64,000 nt of DNA from Bacteroides sp. 224 (GTDB lineage Bacteria; Bacteroidota; Bacteroidia; Bacteroidales; Bacteroidaceae). Under the pieces are notes generated by a model, which worked only from the letters and a program-made list of their open reading frames with translations, ran no database searches and had not been told where the DNA came from. The DNA lies in NCBI RefSeq assembly GCF_010500995.1, contig NZ_QVMK01000039.1, forward strand, positions 8,141 through 72,140, given 5' to 3'. Below are positions 43,425 through 53,555 of the stretch, in pieces. Every line of letters starts with the position of its first letter. Position 1 is the first letter of the stretch. A program made the translations under genes and the position numbers.

Positions 43425-43889
43425 ATGGAAAAGAAAAAAACATGTATCATAGTAGGAATTGTTACATTTTTTATAGGCTGTCTAATTGTTTATCCAATTG
43501 AAAGTAGAGATACAGTTACTATAGAAGAATTAAAATACACTTTTTCAACTTTGATTACAGGGATATTGATTGCTCTTTATGGATTATTAGGTTCTAATAT
43601 CTTAAAATGTCTATTGTTTTTATTCTTTTGGATTTCGATGAGTATGTTATTTGTCTATCTATGGGAAGATGACGGATGGGGACGTGGTATCGTTGTGTTT
43701 TGGTTGGGTCTACCCTCCGGGGCTATTTCAGGAATATTATTTCTGATAATTAACCACTTCTTCTTAAGAAAAAAATCAAAAAGTAAAATGCGATATGTAA
43801 AACAAGTAGGTACTTTAATTGTAATCTATTTGATAGTAGTATTGATTATGAAATGGGGTGGTGATGTTTTATTTTATTTACAACAATAA
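43425..43889 (+). CDS. Membrane protein (154 aa)
   Basis: Four hydrophobic spans: VGIVTFFIGCLIV, ISTLITGILIALYGLLG-like, LLFLFFWISMSMLFVYLW and IVIYLIVVLIMK. The middle segment WLGLPSGAISGILFLI is kept in a deleted relic at 50027-50080. Its stop lies 17 bases before the chosen start of the next gene. The family is not recognised. Confidence 0.6.
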   Translation: MEKKKTCIIVGIVTFFIGCLIVYPIESRDTVTIEELKYTFSTLITGILIALYGLLGSNILKCLLFLFFWISMSMLFVYLWEDDGWGRGIVVFWLGLPSGAISGILFLIINHFFLRKKSKSKMRYVKQVGTLIVIYLIVVLIMKWGGDVLFYLQQ

Positions 43890-43905
43890 CAAGCAGTTAA
43901 AGAAA

Positions 43906-44562
43906 ATGGTAAATAGAATCATTGTATGTGTATTATTCTCTTGTTATACAATACACATATATCCTCAGATATTAACAGAATCGAATTTAAGAAACAGAGC
44001 AAATGAAATTAGAACGAATGTTGAATCAGACTTAAAAAAACATTTCAACAATCAAATGCTGCTTATTCACCCTGTTCCTGTATGTGATATGATTGTAGAT
44101 AGTTGCCAAAAAATAGTCTTATCGTTAGACACCATTACAGGATATGCTGTTTTGCAATCAAATGAACAGACTATAGGCTATGCATACAAATACACAACGG
44201 AAGACCATTACTCCTTAAGAAAAATAGTTCAAGATTCCACCATCTATATTGGAGGTGATTTAATGCGTCTTTTAGATGTAGCATTACGCTTCAATCCAGG
44301 TCCTTTCCGAATCAATACATTTTCTAAAGAAAACACTACCATATTTGGAAAAACTGTTTTCGTTGGATTTGGATTTTTCAAAAATGAGAAGCTGCGATTT
44401 ATTGGATTTTCAGAATCTGTTCCTGTATTATTTGATAGTATAGACGATTTTTTCTCTTTCAGATTTCAGTCGATAGAAAATTATTTAGAACAAAAAAGAA
44501 ACTACAAAATGAACAATGAGATAAAACTCAAAAAACGGAAAAATAGAAAACGAAAACACTAA
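43906..44562 (+). CDS. Exported protein (218 aa)
   Basis: From MVNRIIVCVLFSCYTIHIYP there is a cleavable signal peptide. The mature part holds PVCDMIVDSCQKIVLSLDTI and ends in a lysine- and arginine-rich tail (KLKKRKNRKRKH). An upstream ATG at 43858 overlaps the previous gene and would hide the signal peptide. The family is unknown; secreted immunity-type partner proteins of this size exist in the region. Confidence 0.55.
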   Translation: MVNRIIVCVLFSCYTIHIYPQILTESNLRNRANEIRTNVESDLKKHFNNQMLLIHPVPVCDMIVDSCQKIVLSLDTITGYAVLQSNEQTIGYAYKYTTEDHYSLRKIVQDSTIYIGGDLMRLLDVALRFNPGPFRINTFSKENTTIFGKTVFVGFGFFKNEKLRFIGFSESVPVLFDSIDDFFSFRFQSIENYLEQKRNYKMNNEIKLKKRKNRKRKH

Positions 44563-44567
44563 TAAGA

Positions 44568-44618
44568 ATGAAAACAACCATATTCATAATAACACTTTTA
44601 TTATCAATCAATAGCTAA
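44568..44618 (+). pseudogene. Relic of a signal-peptide start
   Basis: MKTTIFIITLLLSINS followed directly by a stop matches, base for base, the start of the exported protein at 48077, up to a single change that makes a stop. Only the head of that gene is left here. Confidence 0.7.
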
Positions 44619-44625
44619 CTTAGAT

Positions 44626-45789
44626 ATGAAGAAAGCAAACAATGTATTACGCATTCTCCTATTTGTTTCTTTGTATATGTTTATTGCAATGGGGCTATTT
44701 TATTTAAGTTGTGAAGCTATTGGAAAATGGGAAAGACAATATGAGGAAGTTCCTCTTGCAGGAGTCAAAGGATTGGCTGGTTTTGCTGGAGAATTACTTA
44801 TCTGTTTAATCTTTATTGGTATTTTCCTATTAGCTATTATCATATTTTCGTTTACTTTTTCCAACTCTGCAATGCCCCATATTATTTGCTCGCGTCCCAA
44901 GAAGTTAGAACCGAATGTCTTTTTTGAAGAAAACATTTCAGGTGTGCAAATCAGGGCAGATGATAAATTTATTATTTTTGAAGAAAGACCTACGAAAATT
45001 ATCTATTGGATTTTCGGAATTATCCTTGCTGCTTTTTTCTTTGCTCTTGTTTTAACTTGGCAAAATGGAGATTTTTTCTCTAATGGAACTGGCATTTTTT
45101 CTTTTTCTACATTACTCTTTCTTATCTATTTTATCAATATCATTGTTCATCCGGTTAAAAGAGTTGTTTTTGACAGAATGAATGGAACAGTAAGTTTACC
45201 AGGGATATTCGGCATATTTCCTCGAAACACCATCCCTTTTAGCGAGGTACAAGTTAGTATTTTTTATGGTCATATGATTTTTCAATATGCTAAATATCTC
45301 CATTTGGGCGTAACAGTTTGGTATGAGTATAATGCGGAAACGTGGTATATGTTGCTGCAATATATGGACAAAAATTATCCATTACCTTGTGGTAGTGTTT
45401 TTGACCCATACCGTGAGCAGGATTTTAAACGTCGACAATCAGAAGGATTTCCAAAACCGATATGTATGTCTTATGTTTGGCTTACAGATGAAGTATGCGG
45501 TTATATCAATGCATCAAAAATCGTTAGAGAACGAATTGCAATGTTTAAGAAAGTGGATATATTCGGAGCATATAAAACAGTGCAAGAGGTTGTTTATTCT
45601 TTAACGGATAAATATGTAACACAAAAACATGGCGAAATAGCTTTAGTTGGAATATATGAAAACAACTATGTGTTTAAGCTGTTTGATGATTTTCATGACG
45701 AGATTATTGAATATACAAAAGATATGCTTTCCGATTGTTTTTTAGTTAGTGGGATATCTCAAAAGAAAGCTGAATATATTGCTTCTTGA
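44626..45789 (+). CDS. Membrane protein (387 aa)
   Basis: The first 170 residues hold four hydrophobic spans (LRILLFVSLYMFIAMGLFYL, LLICLIFIGIFLLAIIIFSF, a GIILAAFFFALVL span and LLFLIYFINIIV). The remaining 215 residues are a soluble domain after VFDRMNGTVSLPGIFGIFPR, a pattern seen in proteins with a PH-like fold after membrane spans. I do not recognise a family. About 240 bases without a gene follow (45790-46026). Confidence 0.6.
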   Translation: MKKANNVLRILLFVSLYMFIAMGLFYLSCEAIGKWERQYEEVPLAGVKGLAGFAGELLICLIFIGIFLLAIIIFSFTFSNSAMPHIICSRPKKLEPNVFFEENISGVQIRADDKFIIFEERPTKIIYWIFGIILAAFFFALVLTWQNGDFFSNGTGIFSFSTLLFLIYFINIIVHPVKRVVFDRMNGTVSLPGIFGIFPRNTIPFSEVQVSIFYGHMIFQYAKYLHLGVTVWYEYNAETWYMLLQYMDKNYPLPCGSVFDPYREQDFKRRQSEGFPKPICMSYVWLTDEVCGYINASKIVRERIAMFKKVDIFGAYKTVQEVVYSLTDKYVTQKHGEIALVGIYENNYVFKLFDDFHDEIIEYTKDMLSDCFLVSGISQKKAEYIAS

Positions 45790-46026
45790 TAATAATTGAT
45801 AAGGATATGAGAACATAATTTTTAAATTTGTTGCAAAAAAAACGATATCGAATAAGATTCACTGTTATATCTGTTTTACTTATATAGATTACAATTCATG
45901 TTATTTTTAGCAGCATTATATAGAACTCACGATCCGAATGAGATAAAAAAAGTAAATATTTTCACCACAATCATCTACTGATGGTACAACGAATGGACAG
46001 ATTATAAGTTATAGAATTCTTTAATA

Positions 46027-46965
46027 ATGAAACGACAGATATTTTTAATAATACTAGGGATAATGTTTGTGGATGCATACACCCAAAACAAAACTCTCAG
46101 ATATGCATTAATACATAAATCGCAAATGTATAATTATAAAGAAACATTTGAGGCTGAAGATTCTTGGGATAGCATTTCTGTAATAAATCTGAATACTTTA
46201 GTTGAAAAAAAGATAATATGCATTCCTAAAAATATAAAGAAGAACAACTCATGGCAAATAAAGGATTCTATATTGTATTATTGTTTTCACGAGAATTTGA
46301 GACGAGAAATATGGAACACAGATCAATGGGCTACTTATTCAACTCCTTATAACCCGGCATATAGACTCTCATATTTGAGAGCCAATAAATTGATTGCATA
46401 TTCGGATGCTTTATCTACATCCTTTTTCGATATTTATTACTTGAATGAAAAGAATCTCAAATATTGCTTCAGAGATCAACAAGCGTTATTTGTTTTTTCA
46501 TTCGACCAAACCGCTGATAGGTTTGAAGAATGGAGTACAGTCAATATTTATACACGAGTGAAGTATTCAAAGAAACACTCTCCATTTGCTTACGCTCTTT
46601 CTGAATACAAAGATTACATAGTGTTTAATGCCGTAAAAGATCCTCTCTTTTTTCAAGGAGACTTCAAAGTAATCATCCAAAACGATTCAACCTACATTCT
46701 CAACCTCTTCACTGGTCGTATTTATTTAATAGAAAAAAAGAAAATCCACCATATCGGAACCATCGAGCTAACAGACGATTACCCTGAATTATTTGGAAAC
46801 AAACTTCTAATAGAAGATAGGGATAACCACGAAGTAATTGTTTTTGCTCCGATTCGTTGGGAGAAAACAAAACTAGCAAAACCTACGATACGAGTAATGA
46901 GTGAAGAGGAAATGAAAGAGAAATTCAAAAATATAATTACGAACAAAGATACAACCAATGAATAA
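46027..46965 (+). CDS. Exported protein, shorter paralogue of 50128
   Basis: A 312-residue protein with signal peptide MKRQIFLIILGIMFVDAYTQ. Most of the sequence closely matches the protein at 50128-51459, including HIGTIELTDDYPELFGNKLL and DNHEVIVFAPIRWEKTK. It stops shortly after MSEEEMKEK, where the other copy goes on for about 130 residues, so the C-terminal domain has been lost here. The N-terminal part has a beta-propeller-like flavour. The function is unknown. Confidence 0.65.
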   Translation: MKRQIFLIILGIMFVDAYTQNKTLRYALIHKSQMYNYKETFEAEDSWDSISVINLNTLVEKKIICIPKNIKKNNSWQIKDSILYYCFHENLRREIWNTDQWATYSTPYNPAYRLSYLRANKLIAYSDALSTSFFDIYYLNEKNLKYCFRDQQALFVFSFDQTADRFEEWSTVNIYTRVKYSKKHSPFAYALSEYKDYIVFNAVKDPLFFQGDFKVIIQNDSTYILNLFTGRIYLIEKKKIHHIGTIELTDDYPELFGNKLLIEDRDNHEVIVFAPIRWEKTKLAKPTIRVMSEEEMKEKFKNIITNKDTTNE

Positions 46966-47100
46966 ACAGATTTTAGAAATAAAAAGACAACAGTACTCCA
47001 AACAAGATGAAAATAAAAAAGATAATAATTACTATAATTTATCCAATTATAAAAAAATGACAAGTGAAATATGAAACGAATTAGGTTATATATATTAAAA

Positions 47101-48042
47101 ATGAATAAATTACTTTTTGTATTTACTATTTTATTTGCAAGTTCATGTTATGGAGTGCAACAAGAAAAACTACCTCAAGGTATTTTAGATTACATCAATT
47201 CTCATGAGGAATTTAAATTGTTAACTATAGACGACTTGAGGCTATTGGATGACTATGTTAATTTAAAAACTTATTATCCAATCTGCTTTGGCGATTTCAA
47301 TCGTGATCAAAAGGAGGATGCTGGGTTGATTTTAAAACACAATGGGCTTTTACAACTAGTTATTTTTAATAGCTACAAAGAGTCTGTAAAGCCTACCTTT
47401 GTTTATAAAACCGGGATATATAAGGAAATAAACTTTGGAGGTAATCAGGATGATCAAAGTGTAATTTTTGAGCACTTAGGAATGCTTTTTTCCGTTATCC
47501 ATACTGGCGAAAATTGTGGAATAGAAGTTATCGACATTGTGATACCGGAGAAGTCAGCCTTTTTTGTTTATTGGGATTCAAGATTTTTGCAGTATAGATA
47601 TCTGAACTATTTAGATGATGAATATGACTGTGAAACAATCAGTAAACAATTTCAAACGCACACAAGCGAAAAAGATTTATTGGGAAGGTGGTATACAGAA
47701 GAAGGAGTGAGTGAACCCAATTTGATAATTTCCGACGTTGAGTATCCAAGTATAGAAATAGCTTTTAATCAATTTGTAATTAATTTGCAAAGATCACACA
47801 CCAATAACGACGTTATTTATTATAAATTTTCAAATATTGATGGAGCTGGTGCTCTGCCCTATAGCAATGTTGAGTTCGACAATAACGAACCAATCGCTGA
47901 AATAAAACAGATTAGTAAAGATCGTATTTTATTCAAATGGTTGGGGTTTTGTAAAAAAGAAACAAAAGAACGAATATATACTGAAAATCTTTTTCATGAA
48001 AACTTAGAAGAAGTAATGCTGGTAAAGCTACTTGAATATTAG
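47101..48042 (+). CDS. Predicted lipoprotein (313 aa)
   Basis: MNKLLFVFTILFASSC is a signal sequence with a lipobox-like cysteine. The mature protein contains YYPICFGDFNRDQKEDAGLI, an FG-GAP/VCBS-like acidic turn that could bind calcium, and a later LLGRWYTEEG. The ATG at 47071 would mask the signal. It is one of a run of exported proteins on the plus strand; the family is not recognised. Confidence 0.6.
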   Translation: MNKLLFVFTILFASSCYGVQQEKLPQGILDYINSHEEFKLLTIDDLRLLDDYVNLKTYYPICFGDFNRDQKEDAGLILKHNGLLQLVIFNSYKESVKPTFVYKTGIYKEINFGGNQDDQSVIFEHLGMLFSVIHTGENCGIEVIDIVIPEKSAFFVYWDSRFLQYRYLNYLDDEYDCETISKQFQTHTSEKDLLGRWYTEEGVSEPNLIISDVEYPSIEIAFNQFVINLQRSHTNNDVIYYKFSNIDGAGALPYSNVEFDNNEPIAEIKQISKDRILFKWLGFCKKETKERIYTENLFHENLEEVMLVKLLEY

Positions 48043-48076
48043 GTCAAAAGAAGCTCTAAGTTATTCGTATATTAAA

Positions 48077-48787
48077 ATGAAAACAACCATATTCATAATA
48101 ACACTTTTATTATCAATCAACAGTTATGCACAAATTGATACTATCAGTGAATTGGAATTTATAGAAGGCTGCAATATTGCAAATGAAAAATTGTATAGTA
48201 AATACGCAAATGGTAACGATGCAGATTCCATCACCTCAATTAGTTTCGTTGGATTTAATGATACCATACCCGATAAATTGAAAATTTTCAAGAATGTAAG
48301 AAAGATTATTCTTGTAGATTCCCAAATTAACAATTTGTATATTTTCCCTTTATTAGAGAGTGTCTACTTGGATATAGAAGAAGGGGTTATTATCAACGAA
48401 AATGATAATTGGCTAAAAATGGTAAAGGGAATAAAAGTTCATAAATGCGAAATCAGAGGAGTCACTTCTTTTAAAAACATCCCCCATCTGGAAGAGCTGG
48501 TTATGACATATTCCAAATTTGAAAAAGGTTTTCCATCAGATATAAACTCTTTAAAAAATATAAAAAGGATAAAGCTTGGAGTTTACACAGGCGAAGTAAA
48601 TTTAAATTTGATAGATGTAACAAAGCCATCTTCTATTCAAGAGGTAGAGGTCGTTTCATGGACAGGTAATATTACAGGAATTCCTTATGGAGTTAAAAAC
48701 TCTAATCTTCAGAGATTGAGTATCCAGCATCCCTTGTTGACTCAGGAAGAGAAAAATATACTTCGTGAGTTTGAACACAATAAATAG
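48077..48787 (+). CDS. Exported leucine-rich-like protein (236 aa)
   Basis: The signal peptide MKTTIFIITLLLSINSYAQ is the intact version of the relic at 44568. The rest shows irregular leucine-rich units (LKIFKNVRKIILVDSQINNL, FKNIPHLEELVMTYSKFEKG, LKNIKRIKLGVYTGEVNLNL), so a short LRR-type solenoid is likely. An ATG at 48032 is less likely, since it hides the signal. Confidence 0.6.
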   Translation: MKTTIFIITLLLSINSYAQIDTISELEFIEGCNIANEKLYSKYANGNDADSITSISFVGFNDTIPDKLKIFKNVRKIILVDSQINNLYIFPLLESVYLDIEEGVIINENDNWLKMVKGIKVHKCEIRGVTSFKNIPHLEELVMTYSKFEKGFPSDINSLKNIKRIKLGVYTGEVNLNLIDVTKPSSIQEVEVVSWTGNITGIPYGVKNSNLQRLSIQHPLLTQEEKNILREFEHNK

Positions 48788-48843
48788 AAATAAAAACAAT
48801 GAAGGAAAGATTGGCAAAAAACAGAGAAAACAAATCTACAAAC

Positions 48844-49653
48844 ATGAACAAAGTAAATAAAGTATTAATATTAAGCAGCATTCTAAGTCTTTTTTACCTT
48901 CCCTGTAAAGCTCAGATAGAAATAGTAAAAGATCCACCTTCGGAAATCGTAGATGCTTTTTATAGCAATGACACTACGCTAATGTCTGAATATATCAAAA
49001 GTGGAAAATATCCAATGGGGTATAAACCCAGTTATAGGATTTCACCAATTGAATCGGCTATTTGGAAGAATCGAATAGCCATTGTTATGTTTTTAATTAA
49101 TAATGCGGGATTTACATTAACTAACGATGATATAAGTTCAATGCTTTATCGTGAGCATGTTAACATTGATGAATTTAATTCTCTATTGTCCCTATCAAGT
49201 GGTAAAAATAAAATAGATGTTACGAAATGGAAGGAGAAATATCTCAACGAATGGGAAAATGAATCTTCCGATGGTGCTATTCTTAATGGATATTATTATT
49301 TTAGATTTAAACTAATAATTATGTATGGATTTGATCTGATTAACGTGGTCGATTCAGAGCAGCGAACAGAGTTTTATATTTCAGTTATAGAACATCAAGA
49401 TTTGGAACTCCTGGATTTGTTGAACTATGAAGATGAAGCATTTAATGGGCATACCTGTAATGGACCAACAGTATTAACTTCTGCTGTTTATTCAAAAAAT
49501 TACTATTTAGTGAAATATTTAGTGGATAAGGGCTTAGATAAAACAGTGAGAATATTCGAAGCTTGTTATGATGATGCAAAAGAAGGACCAAATGCTTATG
49601 AAATTGCACTTTCCTTAGGTAATAAAGAACTTATTGATTTATTAAAAGACTAA
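48844..49653 (+). CDS. Exported ankyrin-like protein (269 aa)
   Basis: MNKVNKVLILSSILSLFYLP begins a signal peptide. Ankyrin-like helices follow (SPIESAIWKNRIAIVMFLIN, TVLTSAVYSKNYYLVKYLVD, and NAYEIALSLGNKELIDLLKD at the end). A start at 48799 adds a charged tail before the signal and is less likely. It could bind a toxin in the periplasm; that is inference. Confidence 0.6.
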   Translation: MNKVNKVLILSSILSLFYLPCKAQIEIVKDPPSEIVDAFYSNDTTLMSEYIKSGKYPMGYKPSYRISPIESAIWKNRIAIVMFLINNAGFTLTNDDISSMLYREHVNIDEFNSLLSLSSGKNKIDVTKWKEKYLNEWENESSDGAILNGYYYFRFKLIIMYGFDLINVVDSEQRTEFYISVIEHQDLELLDLLNYEDEAFNGHTCNGPTVLTSAVYSKNYYLVKYLVDKGLDKTVRIFEACYDDAKEGPNAYEIALSLGNKELIDLLKD

Positions 49654-49667
49654 AATTACAAACATAA

Positions 49668-49967
49668 ATGAAAACAAAAAACAATAGATTTAAAAGCGTA
49701 ATAATATTACTGTTCGGAGTCTTGACATTTTGCAAAGCATTCACTGTGATCATTTCTTATAAAGATGATCCAACAATGACTCTTGCCTTGAAACGAAATC
49801 CTATTTCAAGTAATATCATTCGCCACTACGAATATGGAAAAACCGACGAATATTTACATATTATTTCAGATGAAAATGAGGTTTTGGGAGAGCCCTTACT
49901 ACGCTCAATATATAGAATTCCACTTTATGCCTACCTATGTGTTTTTTTTATTTTAATTAAATACTAA
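49668..49967 (+). CDS. Small membrane protein (99 aa)
   Basis: Hydrophobic spans sit at both ends (SVIILLFGVLTFCKAFTVII and LYAYLCVFFILIKY), with a short soluble segment containing DEYLHIISDENEVLGEP between them. The family is not recognised. A relic of the 43425 locus begins right at its stop. Confidence 0.5.
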   Translation: MKTKNNRFKSVIILLFGVLTFCKAFTVIISYKDDPTMTLALKRNPISSNIIRHYEYGKTDEYLHIISDENEVLGEPLLRSIYRIPLYAYLCVFFILIKY

Positions 49968-50127
49968 ATATATCTTTGTCTGATACTTGTGATATATAGG
50001 AAGCGTAGCGATTTGTATATTGTTTGGGCCTACCCTCCGGGGCTATTTCAGGAATATTATTTCTGATAAAGAATGATTAGTTGATTGTACGATTATAACA
50101 AAATCAGTCCGTTAGGATTCTCTAATA
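49968..50127 (+). pseudogene. Relic of the 43425 locus (promoter plus internal segment)
   Basis: The first part copies the region around the promoter at 43296 (TATCTTTGTCTG, AGGAAGCGT). It then jumps to an internal piece of the 43425 gene (GGGCTATTTCAGGAATATTA). The exported-protein gene at 50128 follows, as a copy of the 43425-to-46027 order would predict with the middle deleted. Confidence 0.65.
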
Positions 50128-51459
50128 ATGAAACGACAGATATTTTTAATAATACTAGGGATAATGTTTGTAGATGCATACACCCAAAATAAAATTCTCA
50201 GATATGCATTAATACATAAATCGCAAATGTATAATTATAAAGAAACATTTGCGATTGAAAACGAAGAATCTTGGGATAGTATCTTTGTAATCGACTTGAA
50301 TACTCTGGTTGAGAAACCGATAACACATATTCCCAAAAAGGGAAAATCATGGCAAATAAATGATTCTATATTATACTATTGTTTTCACGAGCATTTAAAA
50401 AGAGATATATGGAATACAGACCAATGGGGTATTATTTATTTAACACCTTATCCTTTCTATAGACGTTCCTATTTGAGCGCAAATAAATTGATAGCGTATT
50501 CAGATGCTTTATCTATGTCCTGTTTTGATATTTGTTACTTGAATGAAAAGAATATCAAATACTACTTCAGGGATCAACAAGCATTCTGCATCTTTTCATT
50601 TGATCAAACTGCTGATAGGTTTGAAGAATGGAGCACAGACAATGTCTATACACGAGTGAAATATTCAAAGAAACATCCTCCATTTGTTTATGCTCCTTCT
50701 GAATATAAAAATCATATCGTGTTTAATGCAGTGAAAGATCTTGATTTTTTCCAAGGAGATTTCAAAGTAATCATCCAAAACGATTCAACCTACATCTTCA
50801 ATCTCCTTACCGGTCGTATCTATCTAATAGATAAAAAGAAAATTCGTCATATCGGAACCATCGAGCTAACAGACGATTACCCTGAATTATTTGGAAACAA
50901 ACTTCTAATAGAAGATAGGGATAACCACGAAGTAATTGTTTTTGCTCCGATTCGTTGGGAGAAAACAAAACTGAAAAAACCCACGATGCGAGTAATGAGT
51001 GAAGAGGAAATGAAAGAGAAATGGCATCCTCAACAAGAGACACTACTTGTCTACCTGGAGAATGACACAGCAGACTATTGCGTTAATCTTGTTTTTGAAA
51101 ATCCATCCACAGATACTATTTTTATAGCAAACAGATATAAACATCAGCGAGATATAGTTCCTTATAAATCTTCATTGGGAATTATGATCAATTTCCATAA
51201 AAACAAAGAACCGATAGGTAAAGTATGGGATTACGCTCCTTTATATTTTGAAATTAGCAAAGACTATGGTGATCGAATACCTATATATCCTTTGGAGAAA
51301 ATTAAATTGAACATTGCGCTACCTTGGCTTTATTCTGAAAATGAAATTAGAACAGATGAATATGGTATAGATATCAACATATCATGGAAATATGTAAATC
51401 GCTCAAAAAGATTATATAAAAATGCTTGTGTAACAACAAACTATTTAAAATTAGAGTAA
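50128..51459 (+). CDS. Exported protein (443 aa), full-length paralogue of 46027
   Basis: The signal peptide MKRQIFLIILGIMFVDAYTQ is the same as in the copy at 46027. The shared part runs to MSEEEMKEK; after that come about 130 further residues (WHPQQETLLVYLENDTADYC to the end), which the other copy lacks and which look like an Ig-like beta sandwich. The first part, with its repeated strand pattern, may be a beta-propeller. The function is unknown. Confidence 0.65.
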   Translation: MKRQIFLIILGIMFVDAYTQNKILRYALIHKSQMYNYKETFAIENEESWDSIFVIDLNTLVEKPITHIPKKGKSWQINDSILYYCFHEHLKRDIWNTDQWGIIYLTPYPFYRRSYLSANKLIAYSDALSMSCFDICYLNEKNIKYYFRDQQAFCIFSFDQTADRFEEWSTDNVYTRVKYSKKHPPFVYAPSEYKNHIVFNAVKDLDFFQGDFKVIIQNDSTYIFNLLTGRIYLIDKKKIRHIGTIELTDDYPELFGNKLLIEDRDNHEVIVFAPIRWEKTKLKKPTMRVMSEEEMKEKWHPQQETLLVYLENDTADYCVNLVFENPSTDTIFIANRYKHQRDIVPYKSSLGIMINFHKNKEPIGKVWDYAPLYFEISKDYGDRIPIYPLEKIKLNIALPWLYSENEIRTDEYGIDINISWKYVNRSKRLYKNACVTTNYLKLE

Positions 51460-51504
51460 ATAAAATTCTCTTAAGGGTCAATTCACATCAATGTAAAAAA
51501 AACT

Positions 51505-51618
51505 ATGAAAACATTATTCATTTCATTAATCACTACATACTTTTCAATTTCTTTATATTCACAAGATTATAAATTGAATCTGGAAGATATCAGAAAAGAG
51601 GTACACGCAAGCATGTAG
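51505..51618 (+). pseudogene. Truncated exported-protein head (37 codons)
   Basis: MKTLFISLITTYFSISLYSQ is a clean signal peptide, but the frame stops after KLNLEDIRKEVHASM. Only the start of the gene remains. The following 190 bases (51619-51805) show no gene. Confidence 0.5.
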
Positions 51619-51805
51619 CCTATATTTTGGTTGTATTTCTTGAACCAATAGAGCAAACTGTCGTCTCAAAAGACTCATCAAAATCATCGTCTGCATTCAA
51701 ATAAGAAAATATATGGTTTATCAAATTCAAGCATAAATGAAAACAAAGATATAGCCATGATCAATGAGAGCGAATTTGTCAAGCAATCTCCAACTCCACA
51801 ACAAA

Positions 51806-52317
51806 TTACACATCCAATTCTTTGTAAAGCGGAGCTATTCTGTTTGTTGTATTATCCATTTCCGCACCAATAGCCATTAATGTCCATTTGCCTTGTTCGT
51901 TAGCTTCAAAGTATAGAGCAATGTGAAATGAATGATGTAAATAATCTGTTCCAGTTCACTTTCTGCGTAGTAACCAAGTGCTTTGTATGATATGTTCCAC
52001 GACTTCAAGATGCCTTTGATAGTAGCAATCTCCAAATTTCCATTAAGCAAGCCTCTATCTAATTTGAATTGTTTTTTATGTGGACTTTTCAATGCTTCCA
52101 ACCAGTCGCACCAAATGAAAATCAGTTCATCATTCATAAAATGAAACTCAAGCTTACCATACAGCCAGATAGACATTCCACCACCCATCGGGTTTATAGA
52201 ATCCGGTTTGGGGAATATTGCTTTTATTTCATCCATTTTCATACCGGGCTTCACGCCTCCAAACTGTCCTGTTTGAATGAATTCGTTGAGAAATATGGTA
52301 AATGGTCTTCCGCGCAT
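51806..52317 (-). pseudogene. Frameshifted hypothetical gene
   Basis: From the ATG at 52317 (MRGRPFTIFLNEF) the frame runs to a stop at 51877, but its last 20 residues read as nonsense. In another frame the protein continues HSFHIALYFEANEQGKW and ends TNRIAPLYKELDV with a stop at 51806, and that tail is also found at 41609-41636. One base was gained or lost near 51920-51950. The fold before the break (MKMDEIKAIFPKPDSINPMG) resembles small immunity proteins. The family is not named. Confidence 0.6.
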
Positions 52318-52382
52318 ATATTTTGTTTATTGGGACAAAGCTGTATTTTGCTCTTAATCAATAGTATTATTCGTATCCATAT

Positions 52383-52440
52383 ACCTAACAAAACTAAGTT
52401 TACCGAGATCTACATAAAAATTCTACTACCGATGCAGACG
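52383..52440 (-). repeat. Copy of the relic at 36059-36150
   Basis: AACTAAGTTTACCGAGATCT and the stretch leading to CTACTA and ATGCAGA match the other copy, allowing for scattered changes. It lies just past the stop of the gene at 52449, so the relic at 36059 is the downstream flank of a lost copy of that gene. Confidence 0.55.
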
Positions 52441-52448
52441 GCGTTTAT

Positions 52449-53479
52449 TTATCCCTGAGCCAGATTCTCTATCGTTCCCCAAACCATATTCTTTGTACGG
52501 GGCACGCTGTCTGTTGTGAGATACTTCTGTAATACATCTGTGATTGTTTGCACATCAGTACTGTTTATATCCGTTAGCTGGGGCTTTAATTCGCGCAACC
52601 AGTGGATTGGGCAGCATAATCATCGTCTGCAAGGGTGCACATATATAAGGCATCGAGGGCGATAAGACTTAATGGGCGTCCGGCCTTCAGCCATTTTGCA
52701 CATCGCTGCCAACTGAATTGAGAGGAGGCGGCAAGTTGTCCCCAATCCTGACCGATGTTTTTCATTTTGCCAGTTTGGTTTTCTATCCAATCGAGTGTTT
52801 TCTCACTCTTCATATATAATAGGGCAGAAATACTGTTTGCGAAATCGCTGTCGTTTAGCGTGGCGAGCTCGGTGGTAATCAACCGGAAAGCGTCGTCGGA
52901 AGGAAGGCTGGCGGCAATCAGTTCGGCATATTCGTTGATGCCGGCTCCCTCTTCCCTGTTTTGCCATTGTGTCTTTGTCCATTCTTCGGCAGCGCGTCCT
53001 ACCACCTTGGCTACTATTTCGTAGGCTTTGTAGGCAATGGAGTGGTTGTAAGCGACTTTACAGTCGATTATTTCGAGGATTTCGGCTTTGTTGAATTGTT
53101 TGAGTTGGCAGATTACGTTGTCCTCGGTAAAATATTGCACAAAGGAGTAATCAATCAGCCGGGGAAGGTTGTTTTTAACTTCTTCGAAGGTGGGGAAAGG
53201 ATATTTATCGGCATCAACAACATCAGTTTCGGGTTGACAGGCTTCGCCTGTGTCGTAGTCGTAGAAATCGTCATGCAGGTATCCAGTATGGCTGTGAATG
53301 GCTGCCAAGTTGAAAAGTTCCAAAGGACGTAATGCCATATTCTTGAGTCTCTCGCAGCATGACCGACAGAGTTGATAAGGGGTCGCTTTCGCTTCTGTGT
53401 CCCAAATACCGTCTTCCAGGCCTTCATTTTCAGGTAATACGATGTCTACGGGGTAGGTGTTGCAGCTTTCACATTTCAT
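52449..53479 (-). pseudogene. Zinc-ribbon protein gene, frameshifted near the end
   Basis: From the ATG at 53479 (MKCESCNTYPVDIVL) the protein has a cysteine-rich start (CESC, then CRSCCERL) that looks like a zinc ribbon, then a long helical part. The frame ends at 52586 with a weak tail. In another frame the tail continues HWLRELKPQLTDINSTDVQT to WGTIENLAQG and a stop at 52449. One base was lost near 52600. The -7 box CAAAGATA (53516-53523 on the plus strand) is in place, so it may still be transcribed. The family is not recognised. Confidence 0.65.
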
Positions 53480-53555
53480 AAATAAGGGTTTTCTTTGGGT
53501 GATAAATATGAGAGGCAAAGATACATATTTAGCCTCAGACAACACTCTTTTCCTC

